From Taudactylus pleione (lineage: Eukaryota; Chordata; Amphibia; Anura; Myobatrachidae), in NCBI GenBank assembly GCA_031769625.1, contig JAUIMM010000171.1, forward strand, positions 186,001-250,000: DNA of 64,000 nt, in the 5' to 3' direction. Position 1 is the stretch's first letter. Every line of letters begins with the position of its first letter. The notes beneath the pieces are model-generated. The model worked only from the letters and a program-made list of their open reading frames with translations, did not search any database and was not told the DNA's origin. Positions 42,736-52,639 of the stretch are shown in pieces. A program made the translations under genes and the position numbers.

Positions 42736-44336
42736 TTAAATTTTGATGAACATCATCTTTTCCACATATTGTGGAAGATACCTCTTACACCAATCACTGA
42801 CAAGGTTCCCGCCTGCACTGAAAACTCTTTCAGAGTACACACTGGAGCAACTTAAGTAAAGCAAAGCCAGTTTGTGCAAGGGCCTCCAAATTGCCTCTTT
42901 TTCCTGCCAGTAGTGAAACCAACTTTCTGACATGCCTATTTGGATGCTATCCCTAAGATAATAATCATCAACCATTCTCTGAATGGTGGCCATATCAGAC
43001 AAAGTCATGGTAGACATGTCACTAATTGTAGGCAGTTCTTTCAGACCCAACCAGAAGTCATTAGGTTTTGCTGACTGATCCACATCACCAGCAGTGGGTC
43101 TCTTAGGAAACTTTTTATTTTTCCTGGCAGCCACAGAAACTGAAGGAAGAAATGCTGCTGTGTAATGTACCACTTGAGCTGACAATTTTTTCACCAACAG
43201 CTCTTTGCATCTCTTCAGATTTGTGACCTTTGGAAAAAGTACACAATGTATGTCTTAAACCTAGGATCAAGTATGGTCGCCAAAATATAGTGATCTGATT
43301 AAAAGAGATTAACGACCCTTGGATCCTGTCAAAGAAATTAAGGGCTTGATCTACAAGTCCCACATACTTAGCAAAATCACTCAATTTCAGCTCCTCCTTC
43401 AGTTTCTCCAGCTGCTTTTGCAAAAGTCTGATTAGGGGAATGATCTGACTCAAGCTGGCAGTGTCTGAACAATCTTCACATGTGGCAAGTTCAAAGGGTT
43501 TGATAACCTTGCACAACATGGACATTATTCTCCACTGTACTTGACTAAGGTGCATTCCCACTTCTTTCCCTATGTCATATGCTCTTGTATAGCCTTGGAT
43601 GGCCTTTTGCTGCTCCTCCATCCGCTGAAGCATATAGAGGGTAGAATTCCACCTAGTTTCTTCCTCTTGCTTCAACTGATAGCAGGGCAAATTCAACAGT
43701 ACTTGCTGATACTTCAATCTTTGACACTTGGCTCTTGAATGTTGAAAATGTTCCAAAATCTTTCAGAGCATCTCCTGCATGTGCTTGGATCTAACAGAGA
43801 AAAGGGAGCAGCTAGCTGATGCTAGACTGATTGTTACATTTTTAGCCAAAATTTCTGAATTTTGCAAACACTTTGTAATTTGATGAATGTACTGCAAGTG
43901 ACATAACAGGGAGGATGTTCCTAGATTGTTAAAGTCCTTATCTCTACTCACTCTTGCTTGGCAAACATTACAGATGGCTTGACAACTGTTGGCTGGATTT
44001 GGGTGGAAATAATTCCACATATGAGAAGTTGATTTTTTTTGTCTATTGCCCGGGCATGACGATGGGCTTTTTCAAACCATGGGCAAAAACTGTTGACTGA
44101 TTTACACAAACAACATCCTTGCAGTCAACATCCTCATTATCATCAACATACTCATCAATCTTGTTAGTGTCAACTTCAGAAATATCCTCCTCATTCTCCT
44201 GGTGCAATTCCATAGAAGCATGTTGACTTGTGCTGCTCATCCCCACATTTGCAGAGGGTAAACAAATGGTGGAAGAAGGATCCTCTTCAAGTGCAGTATT
44301 AAAAAGGTCAGGCTCACACATGGCAAACGCTGACAC
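42736..44336 (-). pseudogene. hAT (ZBED-type) transposase, deleted and frameshifted
   Basis: In coding order: an acidic N-terminal segment (44336-44043); a BED zinc finger (about 44035-43870) with W-N-Y-F-H-P-N, C-x2-C and H-L-Q-Y-I-H; then a jump straight into the central region (43756-43115) with E-E-T-R-W-N-S-T, Q-W-R-I-M and P-F-E-L-A-T. The C-terminus (43100-42736) has A-I-W-R-P-L-H-K-L-A, Y-S-E-R-V-F-S-A-G-G-N-L and Q-Y-V-E-K-M-M-F. The N-terminal catalytic segment present in copy 1 (about 5900-6165) is absent between 43763 and 43756, and frameshifts separate the parts. The protein would bind element ends via BED and dimerise via hATC, but it cannot catalyse transposition. Confidence 0.88.
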
Positions 44337-45182
44337 ACTTGGACTCTCCTCGGGGATCTGTGACTTTTCTGAGATTGCATTTTTTTACACTTCTACAGGG
44401 AGAATGGCTTACATCATCATAAGATGCAGAACCACCAGTCATAAATAAAGGCCATGGCTTTATCCTTTCCTTGCCTCTTTGTGTAGTAAATGGCATATTG
44501 CCAATTTTTTGTATCTCTGCAGCTAATTACTTTTGTTTAACACAGTATAACAGTGCTGGTTTAATTTTAAATGCCCTGACTTAAGCACTTGGGCATCGGC
44601 CATTGTAGATGATGTTGATGGCCTTGCATCATCAACTGCTGGCAGCAGCTACAAGACTGGTATGTGGTTCCTGATCTCATCTGATTTGATCTACCTCCAT
44701 ATCAACAAACTTACACTGTGGTCTGACCGACAGTGTCACTGAACAATATTTTTTTTAACACTGGGGAAGAGCACCCCTGGACATGGCAGCAGCCCTTTGA
44801 TGAATAACACAGACAGCACCCCATTTTTATGGACAAAAAAGCACCCCTGTCAAGTGCAGACAGACCACCTGCAGAGTCACAAATACGTGAATCATAAACT
44901 GCAGTCTGGCCAGCAGTGTCACCAAACAATAATAGTGCAGCTATGTTGTTAATGCACACATAAACACAAAAAAAGCACTTTCATTATTTTTACACTGGAG
45001 AAGAGCACCCCTGAATGATGCAGAAGTCACTTGATGAACAACACAGACAGCACCCCTTTTTTATGGAAAACAAAGTAACCCTGCTGAGTGCGGACAGACC
45101 ACCATATATATCCAAATACAGAGCAGCAGCGGGTGGCACTCAGAGAAACTATCAAAAATGACACGGACACACCATGAATCCA

Positions 45183-45219
45183 GTCAACGTTTCAATTCTT
45201 TTAAAGAATTTTCATCAGG
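45183..45219 (-). ncRNA. Hammerhead-like core, left arm of the foldback (best preserved)
   Basis: On the minus strand: CCTGATGA, AAATTCTTTAAAAGAATT, GAAACGTTGACTGG. Both invariant strands (CTGATGA and GAAAC) are intact and stem II is strong. The bases after GAAA form the palindrome ACGT followed by T. This fits the very short, self-complementary stem III and GUU cleavage triplet of dimer-forming PLE hammerheads. Confidence 0.6.
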
Positions 45220-45225
45220 ACATGT

Positions 45226-45264
45226 CCTAATGAAAATTCTTTAAAAGAATTGAAACATTGACTG
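45226..45264 (+). ncRNA. Hammerhead-like core, right arm of the foldback
   Basis: CCTAATGA, then AAATTCTTTAAAAGAATT, then GAAACATTGACTGG. The middle can form a seven-to-eight-pair stem II (AATTCTT/AAGAATT). The GAAAC strand is intact; the first strand has one substitution (CTAATGA for CTGATGA). Confidence 0.5.
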
Positions 45265-45331
45265 GATTCACGGTGTGTCCGTGTCAGTTTTGATAATTTC
45301 TCTGAGTTCCGCCCACTGCTGCTCTGTTTTT

Positions 45332-45332
<1 letters not shown>

Positions 45333-45366
<34 letters not shown>
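45333..45366. repeat. (AT)n microsatellite
   Basis: AT dinucleotide run at the right edge of the foldback. Confidence 0.95.
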
Positions 45367-45370
<4 letters not shown>

Positions 45371-46834
45371 TATATCTTTTTTTATTTATTGTGGATTAAT
45401 AATATTAATTTTATTTCACTTTTATTTTTTTACACTGGGGAATAGCACCCCTGAACGAGGCAGCAGCCCCTTGATGAACAACACAGACAGCACCCCTTCT
45501 TTATGGACCACAAAGCACCCCAGCTGAGTGCAGACAAACCACCTACAAAGTCAAAAATACGTGGACTATAAACAGCGGTCTGGCCACAAGGGTCACCAAA
45601 CAGTAATAGCACAGCTAATTTGCTAATGCACACACAAAAAAAGCACTTTTATGTTTTTTACACTGAGGACGAGCACCCCTGAATGAAGCAGCAGCCCCTT
45701 GGTCAACAACACAGACAACATCCCTTTTTTATGGACAACAAAGCACTCCTGCAGAGTGTGGACTGACCACTTGCAGAGTCACAAATACAATAAACTGTGG
45801 TCTGGCCGGCAGTGTCACCAAACAATAATAGCGCAGCTATGGTAAGTGGCTAATGTGCACACACAAAAAATATATATTTTATTATTTTTTGTGTATAGAT
45901 ATTAATTTTATTTCACTTTTATTTTTTTACACTGGGGAAGAGCACCCCTGAATGAGGCAGCAGCGCCTTGATGAACAACACAGACAGAACCCCTTCTTTA
46001 TGGAGAACAAAGCACCCCTGCCAAGTGTGGACAGATGATCTTCAGTGCAGAGTCACAAATACATGGGCGATAAACTGCAGTGTGGCTGGCAGCATCACCA
46101 AACAATAATAGTGTAGCTAAGTTGCTAACATACACACACACACAAAAAGCACTTTTATTTTTTTTATACTGGGGAAAAGCACCCCTGATTGACAGAGCAA
46201 CCCCCCTGGACAGCACAGCACCCATTTATGGACTGCAGCCCTAGACCCTTGATGGACAGGACAACAACACAGCAGCCCCTTGATTGACAGGACAAGTGAC
46301 ACAGCAGCTGCAGTACCCATTGAAGCACGTCTTTACATGCTGCAGCCCCAGCCCCTTTATGGACAACACATCAGCAGCCCCAGACACCAACTGGACAACA
46401 CAGTAAGTTGACAAGTTGTAAGTAACTAACTACACTAGTGACACTGACTACACACGTCTGCTAGCTTCACTCTCCACAGCCAGAGTGAAAATGGCGCTGA
46501 TTACAGGAACCTTTATAGAATCCAAAACCCGTGAGTATCCGACAGTGGGAGGATGATGTTTTGCCTCATTTTGAGATCCAAGTCAGGTGTGAAAACCTTA
46601 GCTGAGCTCAATTCTCATCTGTAAGTTTGGGTGGGTCTGGGTCTCTGAGAACCGCTCCCTCTCATCTCTATATTAAAGCAAGAATGCCTTCTATATAAAA
46701 AATCTAATTTATCAAAGCCTGTAAGCACTGTGCTTCTTAATAGTAAGTGGACTAGCAAGGTGAATTTGTCCAAATATAGTAAAGGGCATACAGGTGGATA
46801 CTCAGATTACTTGGGAGTATACAAAAGTGATTGG

Positions 46835-47212
46835 ACACTGGCAGCAAAATGATCAATGAGATTTTACTGATTTCAGTAGTTTTTAGGTCCACCACATGCA
46901 GTGATTACTGCAGACACCCTGCTTGGCAAACTGTCCACAATTTCCTGGACAGCAGCAGGCAGTATGTTTTGCCATTTCTACCTTATGTACAGTGCCCAAC
47001 TGTGACACTGAAGAAACTCGAGTCGGCCAAGAAAGCACCTGTTGCTACAATTCATCCCAGAGGTTCTCAGTGGGGTTAAGATCTTTACCTTGAGCTGGAC
47101 ACTTTATCCGGGTTACCGAATTTTCTGTATACAAGTCCAGCATCACCCTGGAAACATGGCATTATCAGTCTGATAAAAACATTTGTTGTTTCTGTAGAAC
47201 TTACATCAGCAC
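46835..47212 (-). pseudogene. Tc1/mariner transposase C-terminal remnant
   Basis: On the minus strand one frame gives D-L-N-P-T-E-N-L-W-D-E-L, the Tc1 catalytic-region signature (the second Asp neighbourhood, usually D-L-N-P-I-E-x-x-W). After a frame change comes K-W-Q-N-I-L-P-A-A-V-Q-E-I-V-D-S-L-P-S-R then V-S-A-V-I-T-A-C-G-G-P, the usual Tc1 tail. It has stops and at least one frameshift. No TIR was identified, so only this piece remains. Confidence 0.75.
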
Positions 47213-47229
47213 CCACCTTTTTTTTACTC

Positions 47230-47585
47230 CTTCTCTTAGGTTGGGATCCCGGCGATCGGGATGCCGGCAGTCTGGATGCCGGTGGTCTGGATGCAAGCAG
47301 TCAGAATACCGACAGTGGTTTCCTGACAGTCAGAATCCTGACAGGATAAGGTAAGCAGGCTAACCCTAAACCTCTGCCCTTCCCCTAACCATAAACCTCC
47401 ATCCCTGCAGCCTAACCCTAATTCTCCCCCACAGCCTATCCCTAAACCTCCCCCTAGTGAATAATCCTAACCCCTAAACCTAACCACCCAACCTTAATAC
47501 TTATCATTGGGATGCTGAATCCAGGATTCTGACTGCTATATTTTTGACTGCCAGCATTCTGACTGCCAGGATGCTGACTATTTCC
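47230..47585 (-). mobile_element. TTAGGG-like repeat element, copy 3 (inverted)
   Basis: Starts GGGATCCCGGCGATCGGGATGCCGG, followed by modules of GTCAGAATNC and CCGGCAGTCTGGATG. The middle (47350-47500) is CCTAACCCTAAACCTCC-type repeats, the reverse of the arrays at 3661 and 34075. The right side returns to GACTGCCAGCATTCTGACTGCC modules. The ends are therefore built of short inverted TCNGGAT/ATCC repeats. No TSD was found. Confidence 0.65.
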
Positions 47586-47749
47586 CCTTCTCTCTCCCTG
47601 TTACTTCATCACTCTCTTCATTATCTCTCTTTCATTTTTTGGTTCTTTTTGTTCCTTTGACACTGTTCCCCATTTTGCTAGCCACTTTTTCTATTAATTT
47701 ATTAATTCTACTGCCATTATCAGAACAGATTTTTTTTCTTAGAGTGCAT

Positions 47750-48265
47750 ACACAGTGGTGTTTGAATATTAAGTTAGAGACTATTTAAGTAGGTGAGGGA
47801 TGGTGTCTGTGTTTAGTAGTGAATAAGAGCTATCACCTACTCTACTGAGATGTGAAATGTTTTAGTGGGTTGGTGGTGCATTTGGTAAAGCATGTGGTGG
47901 GAGAAAAATAGTGTTAGACAGTGGTGGTGTGTGAAGACTATTTCAGTGGGTGAATAGGATGGTGTTTGTGTGTAGTAGTGGGTAAGAGGTTTTATATACT
48001 GCACAAATTTATTTGTAAGAATATTGCTGAAGATGGGCAGTACATTTGATGAAGGGTAAGTATAATGAGGGAGGTATAGTTTGAGGGGTAGTGATTTATA
48101 AAGGTTATTTCAGTGGGTGATGGGTAATGCCTGGGAGTAGTAGTGTATAAGAGGTAATATATACTACACTGTCAGACGAGTGAGATGTATTTCAGTGGGT
48201 GATGTACTCAGTGAGTGGTATGTGTAGTGGGGGATGTAGTGTAGTACAGGCAGCAATATTTACCT
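47750..48265 (+). repeat. Diverged direct repeats of about 160 bp
   Basis: The landmark GACTATTTAAGTAGGTGA / GACTATTTCAGTGGGTGA / GGTTATTTCAGTGGGTGA recurs near 47780, 47937 and 48104 (and a shortened form near 48187). Each is followed by GGTGTNTGTGTGTAGTAGTG.NTAAGAGGT. It is old tandem sequence with no coding potential. Confidence 0.6.
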
Positions 48266-48669
48266 CTATGTCCTGATATAGATGACCCTACACTGACAGT
48301 TTGTGTTCTCTGTTCCTCAGTGAACCTACAGTATTGCACTACACTAATAGAGTTGTAACTAAGAAGTGCAATTTGTACCACTGCCAAGGGTCACAACTAT
48401 CTCCACTACCAAATTTGTGTGTGTGGGTGGCAGTGTGTGTTGGGGCACCGGTGTGGTCTCTTGCCTAGGGAAATAAAATGCTTAGTTGCAGAATTTTTAC
48501 TGTAATCTTGTGAATCCATGTTGTATTTTGTAACTGTATAATGCTAGAATAGTTTTTTTTGATATTTATTATATTATTAATATAAACATACAAACTCCAC
48601 ATACATGAAAACTACACCCCATAGCCTCTTACTAGTGTCATGGTGGTGAATTATTTTCACCAGTTTGAC
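48266..48669. other. No recognised feature
   Basis: AT-rich sequence without motifs that I could support. Confidence 0.4.
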
Positions 48670-48845
48670 TAAAGCTGGGTACATCTTTGCAGATATATCG
48701 CCCGTTCAATCAAACAGACGATATATAGTATATGTAGTGGTTCAGCAGGTGTGTGCAGATGAAATGTCTGCAAACGACATATAGCATCAGCCCTTGAGTA
48801 CAGCTGATGACCAATATACCCGCAGATATATTGACACATCTGAAT
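48670..48845. mobile_element. MITE, left half (split by compound PLE copy C)
   Basis: Starts AAAGCTGGGTACATCTTTGC, the end motif seen at 21573. It continues to ACATCTGAAT (48836-48845), where the PLE begins. The right half resumes at 58913 and ends GGTGTGTACACAGCATTAG at about 59083. Interior palindromes include GATATATAG/ATATATCG. Confidence 0.75.
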
Positions 48846-49470
48846 TGCAAACAGAAATAAATAAACCCCAGTGCTCCCTGTAAAAATAATCAGCTCTTTT
48901 TTGCCCACACCTGAGTGTATGTGAGTAATCAATAGTGGAAGGAAAGAGCGCTAAAATTAATATATGTGTGAATATACTAATAGTAGCAGCATAAAAACAA
49001 AAACAAATACATTTAAACAGAACTTAAAAATAAAAAAAATAGTAGTTAAATAAATTTGTATATATTAATGTATTAAATATTAAGTCAATAGAGGTAAAAC
49101 CTACTATATATGACAAAAGTTTTGTTTATAGCTCTCTTGAGACAATGTTTGCTTTGGTCCTGTAAATGAAGAACCACAGGATTTCAAACTATCCCTATCT
49201 TACCCTACCCCCTTGCTCGGTATCGGTTCTCTGGCTGCTGTCACAGATGGTTAGTTGTGCAGGTGTACCATGTCTGGTGCTCCATTCTGCACCTTGTGTC
49301 ACACAGCCTGCTCGCTGATACAGTTTTGTTTGGTGGCACGGCAGGTCTCTGTGGGATAAGACACTCAATGTCCGGTGTCCCTGGTATGTGCCGGGAGTGC
49401 TCTATGTTAGCGCCCATTGTAAAGCATCCAATGCATTTCAACAATTAGCTTATCTTTATCAAGGAAGTAG
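48846..49470 (-). repeat. PLE copy C terminal repeat (pLTR), inverted left copy
   Basis: Inverted match to 51620-52640 and 58320-58902. Shared landmarks include CTGTATCAGCNAGCAGGCTGTGTGACACAAGGTGCAG, GATAGGGATAGTTTGAAATCCTGTGGTCCTT, GGTTCTACC...CTATTGACTTAAT and TTCACACATATATTAATTTTAG. It contains a hammerhead-like motif at 49428-49464. Confidence 0.88.
49428..49464 (-). ncRNA. Hammerhead-like motif, left pLTR
   Basis: Minus strand: CCTTGATAAAGATAAGC, then TAATTGTTGAAATGCATTGG. GAAA is intact. The usual CTGATGA has decayed to TTGATAA. Stem III is the palindrome ATGCAT, exactly what two CpG-to-TpG changes would make from the ACGCGT found in intact PLE hammerheads. Confidence 0.5.
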
Positions 49471-49849
49471 AACCTTTGACCCTGATACCTTTAAATCACC
49501 AGGGCTCTCTTCTGATAGGTTGAAGCTTAAGTTGATGGCAAGTCTTTCTCCAAATTAAAATCATTTTATTTTATTGCTCCAATAAACATGCTAAAAGCCC
49601 CTAATAACAGGTTTATCCAAACACTGTATTGGGGTATTCTATAATATTGCTAAATTTTACAACTAATAATGAAAATAGGTAAAAAAAAATAAAAAATAAT
49701 AATAATAAATAAATACAAATTTTGAACAAAGTAAAATAAAATAAATCAAAGTAAAAATAAATAATAATATTAATAATAATATAAAAATGAAAATAATGCA
49801 CCGCCATTGTCATCTATATTTGTGTAAAATGTTTAAAAGTAACTAAGAT
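49471..49849 (-). other. PLE copy C 3' UTR, AT-rich
   Basis: Inverted homology with 57946-58320 (TTAGGGGCTTTTAGCATG...AAATAAAATGATTTTAATTTGGAGAAA). It carries no coding sequence and has long A/T-rich low-complexity stretches at 49680-49800. Confidence 0.7.
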
Positions 49850-51610
49850 TCATTGTAGAAAAGGTTTTGGCTCAAAATCCATATGTAACCCAGATGGCTG
49901 GAGGTTTTTCATTTTGTAAACCCAATCTGTTTCTATCTTGGACTTCTCTAGATAGTTCCCTCCTCTCCAATCCGGCTCCATTTTTTGAATAGCATGGAAC
50001 ATTAAACCTACAGGGTTCTTATTATGGTTGATGGAAAAGTGTTCTGACACACTATGTGTTTTTAGTCCTTTTTGTATGTTTAATATGTGTTCCTTAATTC
50101 TTGTTCTTAGTTTTCTTTTTGTGCGGCCTATGTACTGCAGTCCGCAGGGACACATTACTTATATTTTTACATCCTTTGCAGTTAGTATCAGAATCCTTTA
50201 TTGCTACTACTCTCTTGTTCCTTGGCAAATGGGATAAAACTGATGTAAGCATTTTTTTTAATGTCTTCTCTCTCTTGTAGACTATCTTTGGTCTGTTCCG
50301 AATTAACTTTTCTACCATTGGATCGATTTTTAGTATGTCCCAATCTTTGTTTAGTATGGTTTCCAATTCATTTGTGCAGCTATTATATTTGGTGATGAAT
50401 AAGATGTGAGATTTTCTCTTTTTGTACTTGATGAGATCTTCCCTCTTTTTGTGTCTTACTTTATGCAGACTGGTTTCTAGCAGTGTTTCCTTGTAATTTA
50501 TTTCTAGTAACTTCTGTTTAAGAGAGTTACACTGTTTTTCAAGTGTCTTCTTTTAAACAGTTCCTTTTAATCCTTTGGAACTGCCCTCCTGGAATATTTT
50601 TAATCCATTGTGGGTGATGGTTGCTCGATGCTAGTAAGCAGTTGTTACAGTCTACAGTTTTGATGTAAGTCTGGGTCTCCATATATCCATCTTCAATATA
50701 AATCTCTAAATCCAAAAAATTAACACTCATGTTGCTATAAGTGGAGGTACATTTTAAATTGAGATTATCCTGTATAATTTATAGCAAGAAAAGTTTAAGT
50801 TCTTCCTCCTTCCCTTCCCAGATAGAAAACACATCATCTATAAAAAAGATCCATGTAATCAGATTTATTTTGTATGGTTATCATCCCAAATGCAGTTTTC
50901 CTCCCATTTCACCACAAATAAGTTTGCGTAACTAGAAGCTAAGCGACTTCCCATCACCATCCCAGTTACCTGTTTGTAATAGTCCCCTCTATACAAAAAG
51001 TATTTGTGTTGCAAAATGTATTCTATACTCCACAAGATAAACTTAGCTTGACTATGTGGAAGTTCTAGATTTTGGCACAAATAGTGGTTGGTGTGTGCAC
51101 AATCATCCACATGTCTTATGCAAGTGTACAGCAACTTAACATCACGTTACTAAAAAGTATGTTTCCTTCCATTCAATTTCCGCAAGACATTGCAATGCCT
51201 CTGTGGTGTCCTTAAACTAGATTTTTTGTTGAACAACCAATGGTTGCAGGTTAACATCCACAGATCCTGACAAATTAGATGTGAGGGAGTTTATCCCTTA
51301 AACTATAGGATGTCCGGGTATATTAGTTAAATCCTTAAGAATTTTCGGGATCTGGCAAATGACCAGAATTCTTGGTGAATCAATGTTTAGAAAGACAAAT
51401 TAATGCTTTGAGAGTATACCTATATATAGTCTCTCTTCTAAATGGTCAATAAGTTCCCTCCTAAATTCTTCTGTAGGGTCTTTGTCCAATTTTTTGTAAG
51501 TCGTTTTATCTGCAAAGAGGCTGTCTGTTTCTGCAGTGTACTTGTCCTTGTCCATAATGACTAATCCTCCACCTTTGTCTGGACTTTTAATTATCACATT
51601 TTTGTGAAGA
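49850..51610 (-). pseudogene. PLE RT/GIY-YIG protein, minus-strand unit of copy C
   Basis: RT motif 1 is at 51597-51540: I-I-K-S-P-D-K-G-G-G-L-V-I-M-D. The palm segment at 51134-50870 has R-H-V-D-D-C (degraded), Y-Y-K-Q-V-T-G-M-V-M-G-S-R-L-A-S-S-Y-A-N-L-F. The thumb at 50730-50540 has F-L-D-L-E-I and I-K-T-V-D-C-N-N-C-L-L-A-S-S-N-H-H-P-Q. Then comes I-L-K-I-D-P-M-V (50340) and a Cys knuckle N-C-K-G-C. The GIY-YIG domain at 50155-49853 reads C-P-C-G-L-Q-Y-I-G-R-T-K-R-K-L-R-T-R-I-K-E-H with H-S-V-S-E-H-F. That GIY-YIG block is intact and open to its C-terminus. The unit is 5'-truncated before RT motif 1 and has several frameshifts. Confidence 0.88.
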
Positions 51611-51652
51611 GAGTTTCGGTGATTTAAAGGTATCAGGGTAAAAGGTTCTGAT

Positions 51653-51690
51653 TCCTTGACAAAGACAAGCTAATTGTGAAATGCATTTTA
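51653..51690 (+). ncRNA. Hammerhead-like motif, middle pLTR
   Basis: CCTTGACAAAGACAAGC, TAATTGTGAAATGCATTT. GAAA is present and stem III is again the ATGCAT palindrome. The CTGANGA strand has decayed to TTGACAA, so it is probably inactive. Confidence 0.45.
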
Positions 51691-51789
51691 GGCTTTACAG
51701 TGGGCACTGACATAAAGCACTCCTGCCACACACCAGGGATGCCAAACATTGAGTGTGTCTTATCCTGCAGCTACCTGCCATGCTGCATA

Positions 51790-52148
51790 TTATTATTATT
51801 ATTATCCTTTATTTATATGGCGCCACAAGTGTTCTGCAGCGCCTTAAATAGTACATAAAACTAATAAGTGAACAAGAAACAAGTAACTTACAGTACATTA
51901 CAGTGCAGGACAAGGACACAACTTATATACATTGCTGAAATAGTGATTAAAGCACTCACAATAAGCTGCCGGGAGTTGGCGGTCCCGTGTTAGGTGCCCT
52001 AATGGGGAGTAGAGAGTAGAAGAAAATGTAAAGAGAAGCACATGAGGGAAGAGGTCCCTTCTCATGAGAGCTTACATTCTAAGGGGAGGGGCAGACAGAC
52101 AGGCGTGACACAGAAGGGGAAGATAGGAAGGAAAGAGCATGAGGTGGG
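51790..52148 (-). mobile_element. LINE 3' end (5'-truncated) in the middle pLTR
   Basis: The target duplication TGCATA lies at 51784-51789 and 52149-52154, and the empty site is readable at 58490-58500. On the minus strand it ends with GGCGCCATATAAATAAAGGATAATAATAATAATA, a LINE-like tail with a poly(A)-like AATAAA and a trinucleotide run. No ORF remains. It is probably L2/CR1-related, but the clade is not determined. Confidence 0.8.
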
Positions 52149-52639
52149 TGCATAGCAAGACTGTATCAGTGAGCAGGCTTTGTGACACAAGTTGCAGGGC
52201 GAAGCACCAGATGCAGTACACCTGCACAAATAACCATCTGTGACAGCAGCCGGAGCACTGATACCAAGCAAGGCAGTAGAGTAAAATAGGGATAGTTTGA
52301 AATCCTGTGGTCCTTCATTGATAGGACCAAAGTAAACATTGTTTCAAAAGAGCTCTAAACAAAACTTTCATTTGTTGAACTTTAATAGGTTCTACCCCTA
52401 TTGACTTAATTTTGAATACATTAATTTGTACAATTTTATTTAATTTAGTTCTGTTAAAATTTATTTGTTTTTGTTTTATGCTGCCACTATAAGTATATTC
52501 ACACATATATTAATTTTAGCACTCTTTCCTTCCACTATTGATTACTCACACACACTCAGATGTGAGCTGCTTATTTTTATAGGGAACACTGGGGTTTATT
52601 TATTTCTGTTTAAATTGTTTATTGAAACACCCAGCTGCA

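Larger units (their letters stand above)
45105..45340. repeat. Near-perfect foldback with two hammerhead cores, inserted in the minisatellite
   Basis: Two arms of about 118 bp are mirror images around AGGACATGTCCT (centre at about 45222). They run from ATATATATCCAAATACAGAGCAGC on the left to GCTGCTCTGTTTTTGGATATATATAT on the right, with only a handful of mismatches. The array unit is broken after ACAGACCACC. Each arm carries a hammerhead-like core reading away from the centre. The GGTGGCACTCAGAG sequence near the tips resembles PLE leader sequence. Confidence 0.85.
44730..46200 (-). repeat. hAT copy 3 internal minisatellite (about 220-bp unit)
   Basis: Six units, each with ACACTGGGGAAGAGCACCCCTGA (near 44758, 44993, 45430, 45659, 45930 and 46166), GAACAACACAGACAGCACCCC, a GCAGAGTCACAAATAC segment and GTCACCAAACAATAATAG. 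The unit differs from that of copies 1 and 2, so each lineage amplified its own repeat in the leader region. Confidence 0.85.
41199..46670 (-). mobile_element. hAT family transposon, copy 3 (5472 bp, most complete)
   Basis: The left end is TAGGGATGTGCACAAACCCC and the inverted right end is TAGAGATGAGAGGGAGCGG. The target duplication is TTTTAAAG (41191-41198) and TATTAAAG (46671-46678), seven of eight alike. It encodes, on the minus strand, an acidic N-terminus, a BED zinc finger and the central and C-terminal transposase regions. A roughly 220-bp minisatellite occupies 44730-46200, and a PLE-like foldback (45105-45340) is inserted in it. Confidence 0.92.

Noticed and set aside
51790..52148. 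SINE with its own promoter
   Set aside because: It has a LINE-like tail and no Pol III promoter motif; 5' truncation of a LINE explains it better.
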